Of a DNA stretch of 39,085 bases, positions 8,105 to 14,964 are shown piece by piece; the stretch's first letter is position 1; every line of letters starts with the position of its first letter. The notes below the pieces were generated by a model. It saw only the letters and a list, made by a program, of their open reading frames with translations, had not been told where the DNA came from and did not search any database. A program made the translations under genes and the position numbers. The DNA lies in NCBI GenBank assembly GCA_002416125.1, contig DIBU01000003.1, forward strand, positions 1 through 39,085. Reading direction: 5' to 3'. The stretch comes from Halieaceae bacterium UBA5044. GTDB taxonomy: Bacteria > Pseudomonadota > Gammaproteobacteria > Pseudomonadales > Halieaceae.

Positions 8105-9030
8105 AGCGTGGCGACCATCATCGGCGCCACCGTGGCGAGTGTTTGACGCGGCCTCCAGCCGGTCGCCTCCTGCACGGCGTGATTGTCATAGCGCTCGGCA
8201 GCAAACAGTCGATCGTAACTGCTGCCCTGTGGCTGGCGCTGGAGAAAATCCAGCAGTGCCGCAAGCAATCGCCACAGCCAGGCGGGGCCGGTTCTACCCG
8301 CCCCCTCCTTGCCCAGCGCGGCGCGCAACAGGAGGAAGCTCTCTCGCGCACTGTAAGCGTGCCCGTCTGTGACATTGAAGGTACTCACGCCGCTCAGGCC
8401 GCAGCGGGGCAGCAGAAGCAGCAATTCGACCAGGTCGTCGAGACCTACCATGGAGCGCGCGCCACCTGCGGGGGGAGCCGGTAGCTGGAAGCGCGCGGCG
8501 CGCAGCAGCCACTTCAGGTTCGCCTTGGGACGTGGGCCATACACCAGCGCCGGCCGCAGTATGATCACCGACATCGCGCTGCCGGCATAGCGCTCACGCA
8601 GCGCACACTCCGCCTCCCACTTCGAACGCCCATAGGCATCGGCTGGCGGCGCCACTTCGCTCTCCCGACGCGGCATGGCGGTAGCCGCCGCACCCATGGC
8701 CTTGACGCTACTCAGAAAAACGAAGGTCTGGACCCCCGCCCGTTCGGCTGCCTCCGCCAGCGCCAGCGTCGCGCGGCAGTTCACAGCAGCGTGTTGGCCC
8801 TCCGCCGCCCGCCGATGGGCGATGCCTGCCAGGTGGTAGACCGTCTCGACACCGCGCAACAGTTCGTCGCTGACAGTGCCGGTGGCAAGATCCACTGCAT
8901 GGCTGGGTTTGCCGCGCCCGGGAATCGCCCCCCGGCGGCTGACCAACACGGTCGACTCACCGTCCCGATGCAGTCGTTCAGTCAAGGCACGGCCAATATA
9001 GCCGGTGGCACCGGTCACCAGAACTGACAT
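8101..9030 (-). CDS. wbpV: NAD-dependent epimerase/4-reductase, WbpV-like (309 aa)
   Basis: This is an extended SDR enzyme with the nucleotide-binding loop VTGATGYIG at residues 4-12, the catalytic serine segment FLSSVKAMG and the YGRSK (YxxxK) pair. It resembles the WbpV/WreQ group, which reduces the 4-keto sugar made by WbpM to UDP-QuiNAc. A UDP-hexosamine 4-epimerase is the main alternative, since the two are hard to separate by eye. The ATG at 9030 has a GAGGT about 5 bases upstream. It is the first gene of the three-gene glycan cassette, and its leader holds an inverted repeat with two alternative foldings. The last four bases overlap the next gene. Confidence 0.8.
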   Translation of the reverse strand: MSVLVTGATGYIGRALTERLHRDGESTVLVSRRGAIPGRGKPSHAVDLATGTVSDELLRGVETVYHLAGIAHRRAAEGQHAAVNCRATLALAEAAERAGVQTFVFLSSVKAMGAAATAMPRRESEVAPPADAYGRSKWEAECALRERYAGSAMSVIILRPALVYGPRPKANLKWLLRAARFQLPAPPAGGARSMVGLDDLVELLLLLPRCGLSGVSTFNVTDGHAYSARESFLLLRAALGKEGAGRTGPAWLWRLLAALLDFLQRQPQGSSYDRLFAAERYDNHAVQEATGWRPRQTLATVAPMMVATL

Positions 9031-9061
9031 ACAGACCTCACTACAGCCTTGTTACCGTCTG

Positions 9062-9110
9062 CCACGCGGGCGTGGTATTGATGCATGGGATACCCTGCGG
9101 GCCCGCGTGG
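9062..9110 (-). promoter_or_regulatory. Inverted repeat with alternative hairpins in the wbpV leader
   Basis: A perfect 10-base inverted repeat pairs 9062-9071 (CCACGCGGGC) with 9101-9110 (GCCCGCGTGG) across 29 bases. The arm next to the gene can instead fold locally, because 9062-9075 reads CCACG-CGGG-CGTGG. The two foldings exclude each other. The element ends 31 bases before the wbpV-like start codon, and no T-run follows, so it is not a simple terminator. It could act at RNA level as a leader switch, or at DNA level as an operator. Confidence 0.55.
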
Positions 9111-9118
9111 GCGCGCCG

Positions 9119-9145
9119 AAAAAAAATGGGGGCACAAGCCCCCAT
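9119..9145 (-). terminator. Intrinsic terminator after comEA
   Basis: Read on the minus strand, an 8-base GC-rich stem (ATGGGGGC paired with GCCCCCAT, plus-strand 9126-9133 and 9138-9145) with a 4-base loop is followed by a run of eight T (plus-strand A-run 9119-9126). It lies 18 bases past the comEA stop and separates that transcript from the glycan cassette. Confidence 0.9.
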
Positions 9146-9163
9146 GATACGGATGCCGGCCGC

Positions 9164-9547
9164 CTAATCCAGTGTTATGACAGTGCGGTTTCTTTCCAAA
9201 GTGGACTGGCCAATGCCTTTGACATCAGCCAGTTCCTCCACCGACTTGAAGGGCCCGTAGGCCTCCCGGTAACGAATGATATCCTGCGCGCGGGAGAGGC
9301 CCACACCCTTCAGCCCGGCGGCCAGTGTGGCGGCGTCCGCCGTGTTGATGTTGACCCGGGCAACACTCGCCTCAGCGGCGAGGGGCGGCACCTCCGGCGC
9401 AGCCGAGGCCGGCGCGGTCGCAGCGCCCAGGCACAGGCAAACGGCAAGGGTGCCCAGCAAGGCCGGCCACCGCGAAAGACGCTCGCGTAACAAGGTGAGG
9501 CGCTGGTGCGCCCCATACAGGTATTGGGTAGGTTGGTTGATCGACAT
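9164..9547 (-). CDS. comEA: ComEA-family helix-hairpin-helix protein
   Basis: A predicted signal-anchor (about residues 28-50, LLGTLAVCLCLGAATA) is followed by an Ala/Pro linker and then a ComEA-type double HhH domain from about residue 65. The domain starts VNINTADAATLAAGLKG and contains GVGLSRAQDI and VKGIGQSTL. Short ComEA proteins bind DNA in the periplasm during natural transformation, although many gammaproteobacterial homologues are only described as HhH DNA-binding proteins. The ATG at 9547 has GGAG 8 bases upstream; the frame also opens to an ATG at 9586 that has no such site. The gene is 115 bases downstream of pyrF and ends in a strong terminator. In P. aeruginosa a comEA-like gene also lies at the edge of the O-antigen locus. 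Confidence 0.85.
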   Translation of the reverse strand: MSINQPTQYLYGAHQRLTLLRERLSRWPALLGTLAVCLCLGAATAPASAAPEVPPLAAEASVARVNINTADAATLAAGLKGVGLSRAQDIIRYREAYGPFKSVEELADVKGIGQSTLERNRTVITLD

Positions 9548-9662
9548 GGCGTTATCTCCGTATGACGTTGTGGCATCCCTGCACATCCGTATCGAAGCGA
9601 AGTCTAGCAGTCCCTCACGGGAAGAAGAGGCCTGCGGTCACATCTGATGGTATTCGCGGCAC

Positions 9663-10367
9663 TCAGCGACTGGTTGCGGTGCCCAGCTCTTCATGTACCC
9701 GATGCAGCGCGGCAAGCGGATCGGCCGCTGCGGTGATGGAGCGTCCAATAACCAGAAAATCGGCGCCGCGCTCACGCGCTGCGGCGGGCGTCACGACACG
9801 ACGCTGGTCACCCGGCGCATCACCCGCGAGTCGAATACCCGGCGTTACCAGGAGAAACTCACCACCACGCTGTGCGCGCAGCGCAGGCGCCTCTTCAGCG
9901 GAGCAGACCACCCCTTGCATGCCACAGTCCGCCGCGAGACCAGCAAGCGCTGTGACGCGGGCCAGCGCACCTTCAGTGCAACCCAGCTCGCGCAGATCCT
10001 CGTCCGTCATGCTGGTCAGCACGGTGACGGCAATCAGCAGCGGCGCCTGCTGCAGGCGAGCCAGTTCCGCTGCCGCCGCCTCCATCATGCGCCGTCCCCC
10101 GCTGGCGTGCACATTGACCATCCAGACACCCAGGTCTGCCGCTGCCCGAACCGCAGAGGCTACAGTATTGGGTATATCGTGAAACTTGAGATCCAGAAAC
10201 ACGTCAAAACCCTGATCCTGCAAGCGCCGCACGAGGCCCGGGCCGCTGCGGGTAAACAGTTCCTTGCCCACCTTGAGCCGACACAGCGTCGGTGACAGCT
10301 GCTCCACGAGTGCCAGCGCCGAGGCCTCATCGGGATAATCCAGAGCGACGAGAACAGGAGATTGCAT
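9663..10367 (-). CDS. pyrF: Orotidine 5'-phosphate decarboxylase
   Basis: PyrF catalyses the last step of UMP synthesis, decarboxylating OMP. The sequence opens with VLVALDYPD (substrate aspartate near residue 10), has K33 in LKVGKELF and the catalytic DLKFHDIPNT block (D59, K61, D64), and ends with a phosphate-binding VTPGIR...GRSI pattern. Its length of 234 residues is typical. The ATG at 10367 is preferred to the adjacent TTG at 10370; GAAGG lies about 10 bases before it. It follows lapB by 31 bases, the same neighbourhood as E. coli (lapA-lapB-pyrF), so it is probably in that operon. Confidence 0.97.
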   Translation of the reverse strand: MQSPVLVALDYPDEASALALVEQLSPTLCRLKVGKELFTRSGPGLVRRLQDQGFDVFLDLKFHDIPNTVASAVRAAADLGVWMVNVHASGGRRMMEAAAAELARLQQAPLLIAVTVLTSMTDEDLRELGCTEGALARVTALAGLAADCGMQGVVCSAEEAPALRAQRGGEFLLVTPGIRLAGDAPGDQRRVVTPAAARERGADFLVIGRSITAAADPLAALHRVHEELGTATSR

Positions 10368-10398
10368 CAAAACACGCCTTCAATAACTGCGGCGACGC

Positions 10399-11601
10399 TC
10401 AGTCGACCCGATTGCCGCGAATGGATTTAACGGTGCCCCAGTGCTTGCAACCGGGACAGAACCAGTGAAGTTGACGACCGGAAAAGCCGCAATGGCCGCA
10501 GCGGTAACTGGGGCGCTCCGCGAGCAGGCGCGCCACCAGCTTCTGCAACGATGTCAGGTTTTCACGCACCGGACCCTCGGTGTTGGCGGCCTGCAACTCA
10601 ATCAACCGTGACAAGCCGCCCAGAGACGGCGACGTTGCGAGGCGGTCAGTCAGAAACTCCATCGCCGCCTGGTCGCCGTGGCGGCTGCGCACGTCATCGG
10701 CCACAGCAACCACCAGGCCGGTTGCGGGACTGGATTCCAGGCATTCCTGCAGATACTGCCGCAATGGGGCCGTGTCACCCAGCTGGCTGTACGCCTCGTG
10801 CAACGCCGGAATGGTCTCGGGTATGTAGTCCGGGTCCTGCTGCTGCACCTTGCGCAAAGCCTTGATCGCAGCCTTGTACTGCCCGGCCTGGCACTCCAGG
10901 TCGCCCAGCATCAGTGAGGCACGCACACAGCGGCGATCGTGATGCAGGGCCTGCTGCAGTTGCTTGCGCGCCTCCTGCAGGCTGCCCTGCTCCAGCAGTT
11001 CTGCCGCGAGCTCGCAGTGGTAGTGCGCCAGGGCCACCGCGACCGGTTGACGACTGGCACCGCTGGGCGGTGGCGCAGGCGCGCCGAGCAGCGTCTTGCG
11101 TGGCAACAGCGCCGTCGCCACCTCCACGGCCTGAGCCCACTCGCGCTGGCTCTGGAAAATTTCCAAGAGGTGCCGGCGACTGGCGCGGCGCTGCTCCGGC
11201 GAGTCTTTGACGAGGTCCAGCAACAAGCGTTCGGCACGATCAAAGAGTCCAGCGCTGATGTAGTCGCGCGCCAGTTCCAGGTGCGCCTGGTGGATTTGTG
11301 GTCGAGGCAGGCTGGGACGCGCCAACAGATTCTGGTGAATGCGTATCGCCCGATCTACCTCCCCGCGCTTGCGCAGCAGGTTGCCGAGCGCGATGTGGGT
11401 CTCCAGTGTTTCACTGTTGACTTCGAGGGCGTCGATAAAGGCGTCAACGGCGCCGTCCGGTCGGCCGTCAAGGAGATAATTCAGCCCCTTGTAATACTGG
11501 CCGGGCACCGCAGAGACACGGGCGCTGGCGCTGCGTCGCCCCAGCCACCAGCCGATGCCGATGGCGACAAACAGGAGCGCAAATACGAGCAGGTCAGTCA
11601 C
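10399..11601 (-). CDS. lapB: Lipopolysaccharide assembly protein LapB (YciM)
   Basis: This protein has one N-terminal membrane helix (residues 4-19), then about nine TPR-like repeats, and a C-terminal rubredoxin-type metal knuckle with C368, C371, C382 and C385. This is the architecture of LapB, which with FtsH and YejM/PbgA controls LpxC turnover and so lipid A synthesis. Length 400 matches the family (389 in E. coli). The GTG start overlaps the end of lapA by 8 bases, which suggests translational coupling. Its position between lapA and pyrF is conserved. The ribosome site is weak. Confidence 0.95.
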   Translation of the reverse strand: MTDLLVFALLFVAIGIGWWLGRRSASARVSAVPGQYYKGLNYLLDGRPDGAVDAFIDALEVNSETLETHIALGNLLRKRGEVDRAIRIHQNLLARPSLPRPQIHQAHLELARDYISAGLFDRAERLLLDLVKDSPEQRRASRRHLLEIFQSQREWAQAVEVATALLPRKTLLGAPAPPPSGASRQPVAVALAHYHCELAAELLEQGSLQEARKQLQQALHHDRRCVRASLMLGDLECQAGQYKAAIKALRKVQQQDPDYIPETIPALHEAYSQLGDTAPLRQYLQECLESSPATGLVVAVADDVRSRHGDQAAMEFLTDRLATSPSLGGLSRLIELQAANTEGPVRENLTSLQKLVARLLAERPSYRCGHCGFSGRQLHWFCPGCKHWGTVKSIRGNRVD

Positions 11602-11941
11602 CGTCTTTAAGTCCGGCGACCCTCAGACGATCCAGTTCAACTTTGCAGTTTTCCAGCTTGCGCCGGGCCAGCAGAAGGTTACCGCGCAAACGCAGGATAA
11701 TGATGCTGGACGCCAGCAACCCCAGCAAACCACCCAGCGCCAGCGTGGCAAGCAGCCACAGCGCGAGACTGCGTGGTGCCAGGTCGATAACCAGCAGATC
11801 CAGCGCCACCGGTTGGGGGTTCTGCACGGCAAACAGTACGCCGGCCGCCAGCATGGCGAGTACGACCAGCACGACGATCAGCCGGCGCAGCAGATTCGCA
11901 ACGCGGCCGGCGCCGCCACGTGACGCAGCAACCACGTTCAC
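11594..11941 (-). CDS. lapA: Lipopolysaccharide assembly protein LapA (DUF1049)
   Basis: This small inner-membrane protein has two helices (about residues 20-40 and 60-83) joined by the QNPQPVALDLLV segment typical of the LapA domain, followed by a basic coiled C-terminus. LapA works beside LapB in LPS assembly. The GTG start at 11941 overlaps the ihfB stop codon as GTGA. At 115 residues it is slightly longer than the E. coli protein because of an Arg/Gly-rich N-terminal extension of about 15 residues; an internal start cannot be excluded. Confidence 0.9.
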   Translation of the reverse strand: MNVVAASRGGAGRVANLLRRLIVVLVVLAMLAAGVLFAVQNPQPVALDLLVIDLAPRSLALWLLATLALGGLLGLLASSIIILRLRGNLLLARRKLENCKVELDRLRVAGLKDGD

Positions 11942-12234
11942 AACCCCGCCTGCAGACCCAGGTTGACCCGTTCCCGCAGTTCCTTGCCGGGCTTGAAGTG
12001 CGGCACATACTTGCCGGTGAGCTCGACGGTGTCGCCGGTTTTCGGGTTGCGCCCGCGGCGCGGCTCGCGGTAGTGCAGGGAAAAGCTGCCAAACCCACGG
12101 ATCTCGATCCGCTCACCACCGGAAAGCGCCTCGGACATGTGTTCAATGATGGTTTTGACCGCCAGCTCCACATCTTTCAGCGAAAGCTGTGCCTGTCGGG
12201 CGGCAATTGCCTCAATCAGTTCACTTTTCGTCAT
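11938..12234 (-). CDS. ihfB: Integration host factor subunit beta
   Basis: This DNABII-family protein of 98 residues begins MTKSELIE and has the conserved beta-arm segment with RGRNPKTGD, whose proline (P64) intercalates into DNA, plus VPHFKPGKELRERVN near the end. With IhfA it forms the DNA-bending heterodimer IHF. The gene follows rpsA after a terminator and heads the lapA-lapB-pyrF group, as in many gammaproteobacteria. A weak promoter candidate precedes it. A TAGGGG motif precedes the ATG. Confidence 0.97.
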   Translation of the reverse strand: MTKSELIEAIAARQAQLSLKDVELAVKTIIEHMSEALSGGERIEIRGFGSFSLHYREPRRGRNPKTGDTVELTGKYVPHFKPGKELRERVNLGLQAGL

Positions 12235-12294
12235 CGCGGGCCCCTATCCACCTGCGCTCTCGCCAGCCTTCGGTCGGCCGTGCTCAGGGAATCT

Positions 12295-12323
12295 ATTGTG
12301 ACGCCGCCGGGGCAGTTACGCAA
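12295..12323 (-). promoter_or_regulatory. Candidate ihfB promoter
   Basis: On the minus strand a TTGCGT (plus 12318-12323) is followed after exactly 17 bases by CACAAT (plus 12295-12300). Both hexamers are imperfect (3 and 4 of 6). The position makes sense, because it lies just after the rpsA terminator and about 60 bases before ihfB, but the match alone is weak. Confidence 0.3.
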
Positions 12324-12340
12324 CTCGTTATTTTATATAG

Positions 12341-12369
12341 AAAAAAGGCCCACCAAACGGTGAGCCTTT
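12341..12369 (-). terminator. Intrinsic terminator after rpsA
   Basis: On the minus strand AAAGGCTCACC pairs with GGTGGGCCTTT (one U-G wobble) around a GTTT loop, and the stem runs into six T. It lies about 75 bases beyond the rpsA stop codon and closes the long gyrA-to-rpsA gene group ahead of ihfB. Confidence 0.85.
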
Positions 12370-12380
12370 GCGGTTCGGTG

Positions 12381-12412
12381 AAGCCCCGGGGCGAGTGGAC
12401 GCCCTGGGGCTT
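12381..12412 (-). other. Strong hairpin between the rpsA stop and its terminator
   Basis: A 13-base stem with a single wobble pair (12381-12393 with 12400-12412) surrounds a 6-base loop. It has no T-run of its own and stands just before the intrinsic terminator. Such a structure could protect the rpsA mRNA 3' end from exonucleases; that role is inferred. Confidence 0.7.
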
Positions 12413-12443
12413 GCCGGTGGGACGCAAGCGCCCCAGCGGGCGA

Positions 12444-14114
12444 TCACTTCTCCATTTGCGCCTTGATAAGGTCGCCGATCGTACCGGGAGAAGACGATTC
12501 TTCCTGGTCCTTGAGCGACTTCACCGCATCTTTCTCGTCGTCGTAGTCCTTGGCTTTGACCGAGAGCACCACGCTGCGATTCTTGCGATCAACCGAGATG
12601 ATCTTGGCTTCAACGCTGTCGCCGACCTTGTACACGCTGCGTGCGTCTTCCACCTTCTCGCGGCTGATATCCGAGGCCTTGAGGATACCCTCAACCTCAT
12701 CCGCCAGCTGCACGGTAACGCTGCGCGCGTCAACCGCGATGACTTCACCGGTGACGATGGCGCCGCGGTCATTTTCACCGACGAAGCCGGAGAACGCGTC
12801 GTCCTCAAGCTGCTTGATACCCAGCGAGATACGCTCGCGCTCGGGATCGATGGAGAGAATGACGGTCTCGATCTCGTCGCCTTTCTTGTAGTTGCGCACG
12901 GCTTCCTCGCCCGCCTCGTTCCAGCTGATGTCGGAGAGGTGAACCAGGCCGTCGATGTTGCCTTCCAGGCCGATGAAGATGCCGAAATCGGTGATCGACT
13001 TGATACTGCCGGAAATCTTGTCGCCCTTGGCATACTGTGAGGCGAATGCATCCCAGGGGTTTTGCTGGCACTGCTTGATACCCAGCGAAATGCGGCGACG
13101 CTCCTCGTCGATATCCAGCACCATGACCTCGACCTCGTCGCCCAGCTGGACGATTTTGGACGGGTGCACGTTTTTGTTGGTCCAGTCCATCTCGGAGACG
13201 TGAACCAGACCCTCGACACCCTCTTCCAGCTCGGCAAAGCAGCCGTAGTCGGTGAGGTTGGTGACACGCGCCTTGACGCGGCTGCCTTCCGGGTAACGGT
13301 TGGTGATTTCGACCCAGGGATCCTCGCCCAGCTGCTTCAGGCCCAGGGAGACGCGATTGCGCTCGCGGTCGAACTTGAGGATCTTGACGTCGATTTCCTG
13401 ACCCACTTCGACGATCTCGGAGGGGTGCTTGATACGCTTCCACGCCATGTCGGTGATGTGCAACAGGCCGTCCACACCGCCCAGATCCACAAACGCACCG
13501 TAGTCGGTGAGGTTCTTGACGATACCCTTGACGGACATGCCTTCCTGCAGGGATTCCAGCAGGGCCTCACGCTCAACGCTGTTCGCCGCTTCCATCACGG
13601 CGCGGCGGGATACCACCACGTTGTTGCGCTTCTGGTCCAGCTTGATGACCTTGAATTCGAGTTCCTTGTTCTCCAGGTGCGCGGTGTCACGAACCGGGCG
13701 CACGTCAACCAGCGAGCCGGGGAGGAACGCGCGGATGGTATTGATATCCACGGTAAAGCCACCCTTGACCTTGCCGTTGATAACACCCTTGACCACTTCG
13801 TCCGCCTCATGCGCGGCTTCGAGCTCTTTCCAGGACTCGGCGCGCTTGGCTTTTTCGCGGGACAGCTTGGTCTCACCGAAACCATCTTCCACGGTTTCCA
13901 GTGCAACCTGGACTTCATCGCCGATGCTCAGGGAGCAGTTGCCCGCAGAGTCGACGAACTGGGCACGAGGAATCACGCCTTCGGACTTCAGCCCGGCATG
14001 GACGGTGACCCACTCGTTGTCTATGTCGATGACGACACCGGTGACAATACTGCCCGGCTCCATCTCGACGGTCTTCAAGCTTTCTTCAAAGAGTTCAGCG
14101 AAGGATTCGCTCAT
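12444..14114 (-). CDS. rpsA: 30S ribosomal protein S1
   Basis: Six consecutive S1/OB-fold RNA-binding repeats fill the 556 residues, with recurring segments such as GAFVDLGGVDGLLHITDMAW, GCFAELEEGVEGLVHVSEMDW and GIFIGLEGNIDGLVHLSDISW. The first two repeats are more divergent because they contact the ribosome. S1 binds mRNA leaders and is essential in Gram-negative bacteria. Length equals the E. coli protein (557). The ribosome site is poor (AGGT 8 bases before the ATG), as is usual for rpsA, which is translated through a structured leader and repressed by its own product. The 163-base gap after cmk contains the leader hairpin listed separately. Confidence 0.98.
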   Translation of the reverse strand: MSESFAELFEESLKTVEMEPGSIVTGVVIDIDNEWVTVHAGLKSEGVIPRAQFVDSAGNCSLSIGDEVQVALETVEDGFGETKLSREKAKRAESWKELEAAHEADEVVKGVINGKVKGGFTVDINTIRAFLPGSLVDVRPVRDTAHLENKELEFKVIKLDQKRNNVVVSRRAVMEAANSVEREALLESLQEGMSVKGIVKNLTDYGAFVDLGGVDGLLHITDMAWKRIKHPSEIVEVGQEIDVKILKFDRERNRVSLGLKQLGEDPWVEITNRYPEGSRVKARVTNLTDYGCFAELEEGVEGLVHVSEMDWTNKNVHPSKIVQLGDEVEVMVLDIDEERRRISLGIKQCQQNPWDAFASQYAKGDKISGSIKSITDFGIFIGLEGNIDGLVHLSDISWNEAGEEAVRNYKKGDEIETVILSIDPERERISLGIKQLEDDAFSGFVGENDRGAIVTGEVIAVDARSVTVQLADEVEGILKASDISREKVEDARSVYKVGDSVEAKIISVDRKNRSVVLSVKAKDYDDEKDAVKSLKDQEESSSPGTIGDLIKAQMEK

Positions 14115-14140
14115 TACACATTACCTGTTTGTGAGAGTAC

Positions 14141-14154
14141 GGCGGCTAACCGCC
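14141..14154 (-). promoter_or_regulatory. Hairpin in the rpsA leader
   Basis: On the minus strand GGCGG-TTAG-CCGCC forms a short GC stem 26 bases before the rpsA start codon, in a gene that lacks a good Shine-Dalgarno sequence. In E. coli the rpsA leader is folded into hairpins that S1 recognises for autogenous control. Equivalence here is inferred only from position and structure. Confidence 0.4.
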
Positions 14155-14277
14155 TTGCCGCGCCTCCAGCTGGCACGGGTCATCCGTTAAAGCGATCCCC
14201 GGCCACTTCTGGAACCGGCCCTGGGAAAGCGGGTTAAACACCCTTGCGTGTGGCGACGCTGCAATGCGCCAGTATCG

Positions 14278-14964
14278 TCACACCAGGCCGCGCCTGCGCG
14301 CTGCCTCCATGACCGCAGTAAACACGTCGCTGATGGGCAAACGGCTGCTGTCAATGACAATGGCATCTTCAGCGGGAACCAGCGGGGAGACGGAGCGGCT
14401 GCTATCGCGCGCATCGCGCTCCTCGATGTCCTCGAGAAGGCGCGGGAGACTAACATTTTCTCCCTTGTCGAGCAACTGCAGGTAACGGCGCCGTGCGCGC
14501 TCTTCAGCGCTGGCCGTGAGGAATATTTTCAGCGCGGCATCGGGAAACACCACGGTGCCCATATCGCGACCGTCGGCGACCAGTCCGGGGGGCTGGCAGA
14601 ACTCGCGCTGGCGCTGCAACAGGGCCGTCCGTACCGCCGGGATCACCGCCACCGTGGAAGCACCCCGACCGCCTTCCTCGGTACGGATGGCGCGACTGAC
14701 ATCGCTGCCTTTATAGGCGACACGCACCTCCCCATTGCGGTCGGTGGTGAACACGACGTCCAGGTGGCGGGCCACAGCGGCGACGGCGGCGTGATCCTCC
14801 CAGGATACCCCTTCCAACACACAGGCATGGCCAGTGACCCGATACAGCGCTCCACTGTCGAGAAAATGCCAACCCAGAGCGTCGGCAAGCAGGTGGCTCA
14901 GCGTACCCTTGCCGGCCCCACTGGGGCCGTCAACCGTAATCACCGGCACCGGCTGGCCCTGCAT
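14278..14964 (-). CDS. cmk: Cytidylate kinase
   Basis: This is a P-loop nucleoside monophosphate kinase for CMP/dCMP. The Walker A loop GPSGAGKGT is at residues 13-21, SGALYR follows as the NMP-binding segment, VADGRDMGTVVFPDA is present near the middle, and a LID segment contains ASAEERARRR. The 228-residue length is typical. The ATG at 14964 overlaps the aroA stop as TGATG, so cmk is translated directly after aroA. The frame also has a TTG one codon upstream. The aroA-cmk-rpsA order is widely conserved. Confidence 0.96.
   Translation of the reverse strand: MQGQPVPVITVDGPSGAGKGTLSHLLADALGWHFLDSGALYRVTGHACVLEGVSWEDHAAVAAVARHLDVVFTTDRNGEVRVAYKGSDVSRAIRTEEGGRGASTVAVIPAVRTALLQRQREFCQPPGLVADGRDMGTVVFPDAALKIFLTASAEERARRRYLQLLDKGENVSLPRLLEDIEERDARDSSRSVSPLVPAEDAIVIDSSRLPISDVFTAVMEAARRRGLV

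Noticed and set aside
13062..14237. 391-codon open frame opposite rpsA
   Set aside because: It is antisense to six clear S1 repeats, and its apparent internal repeats are only the mirror of those repeats.
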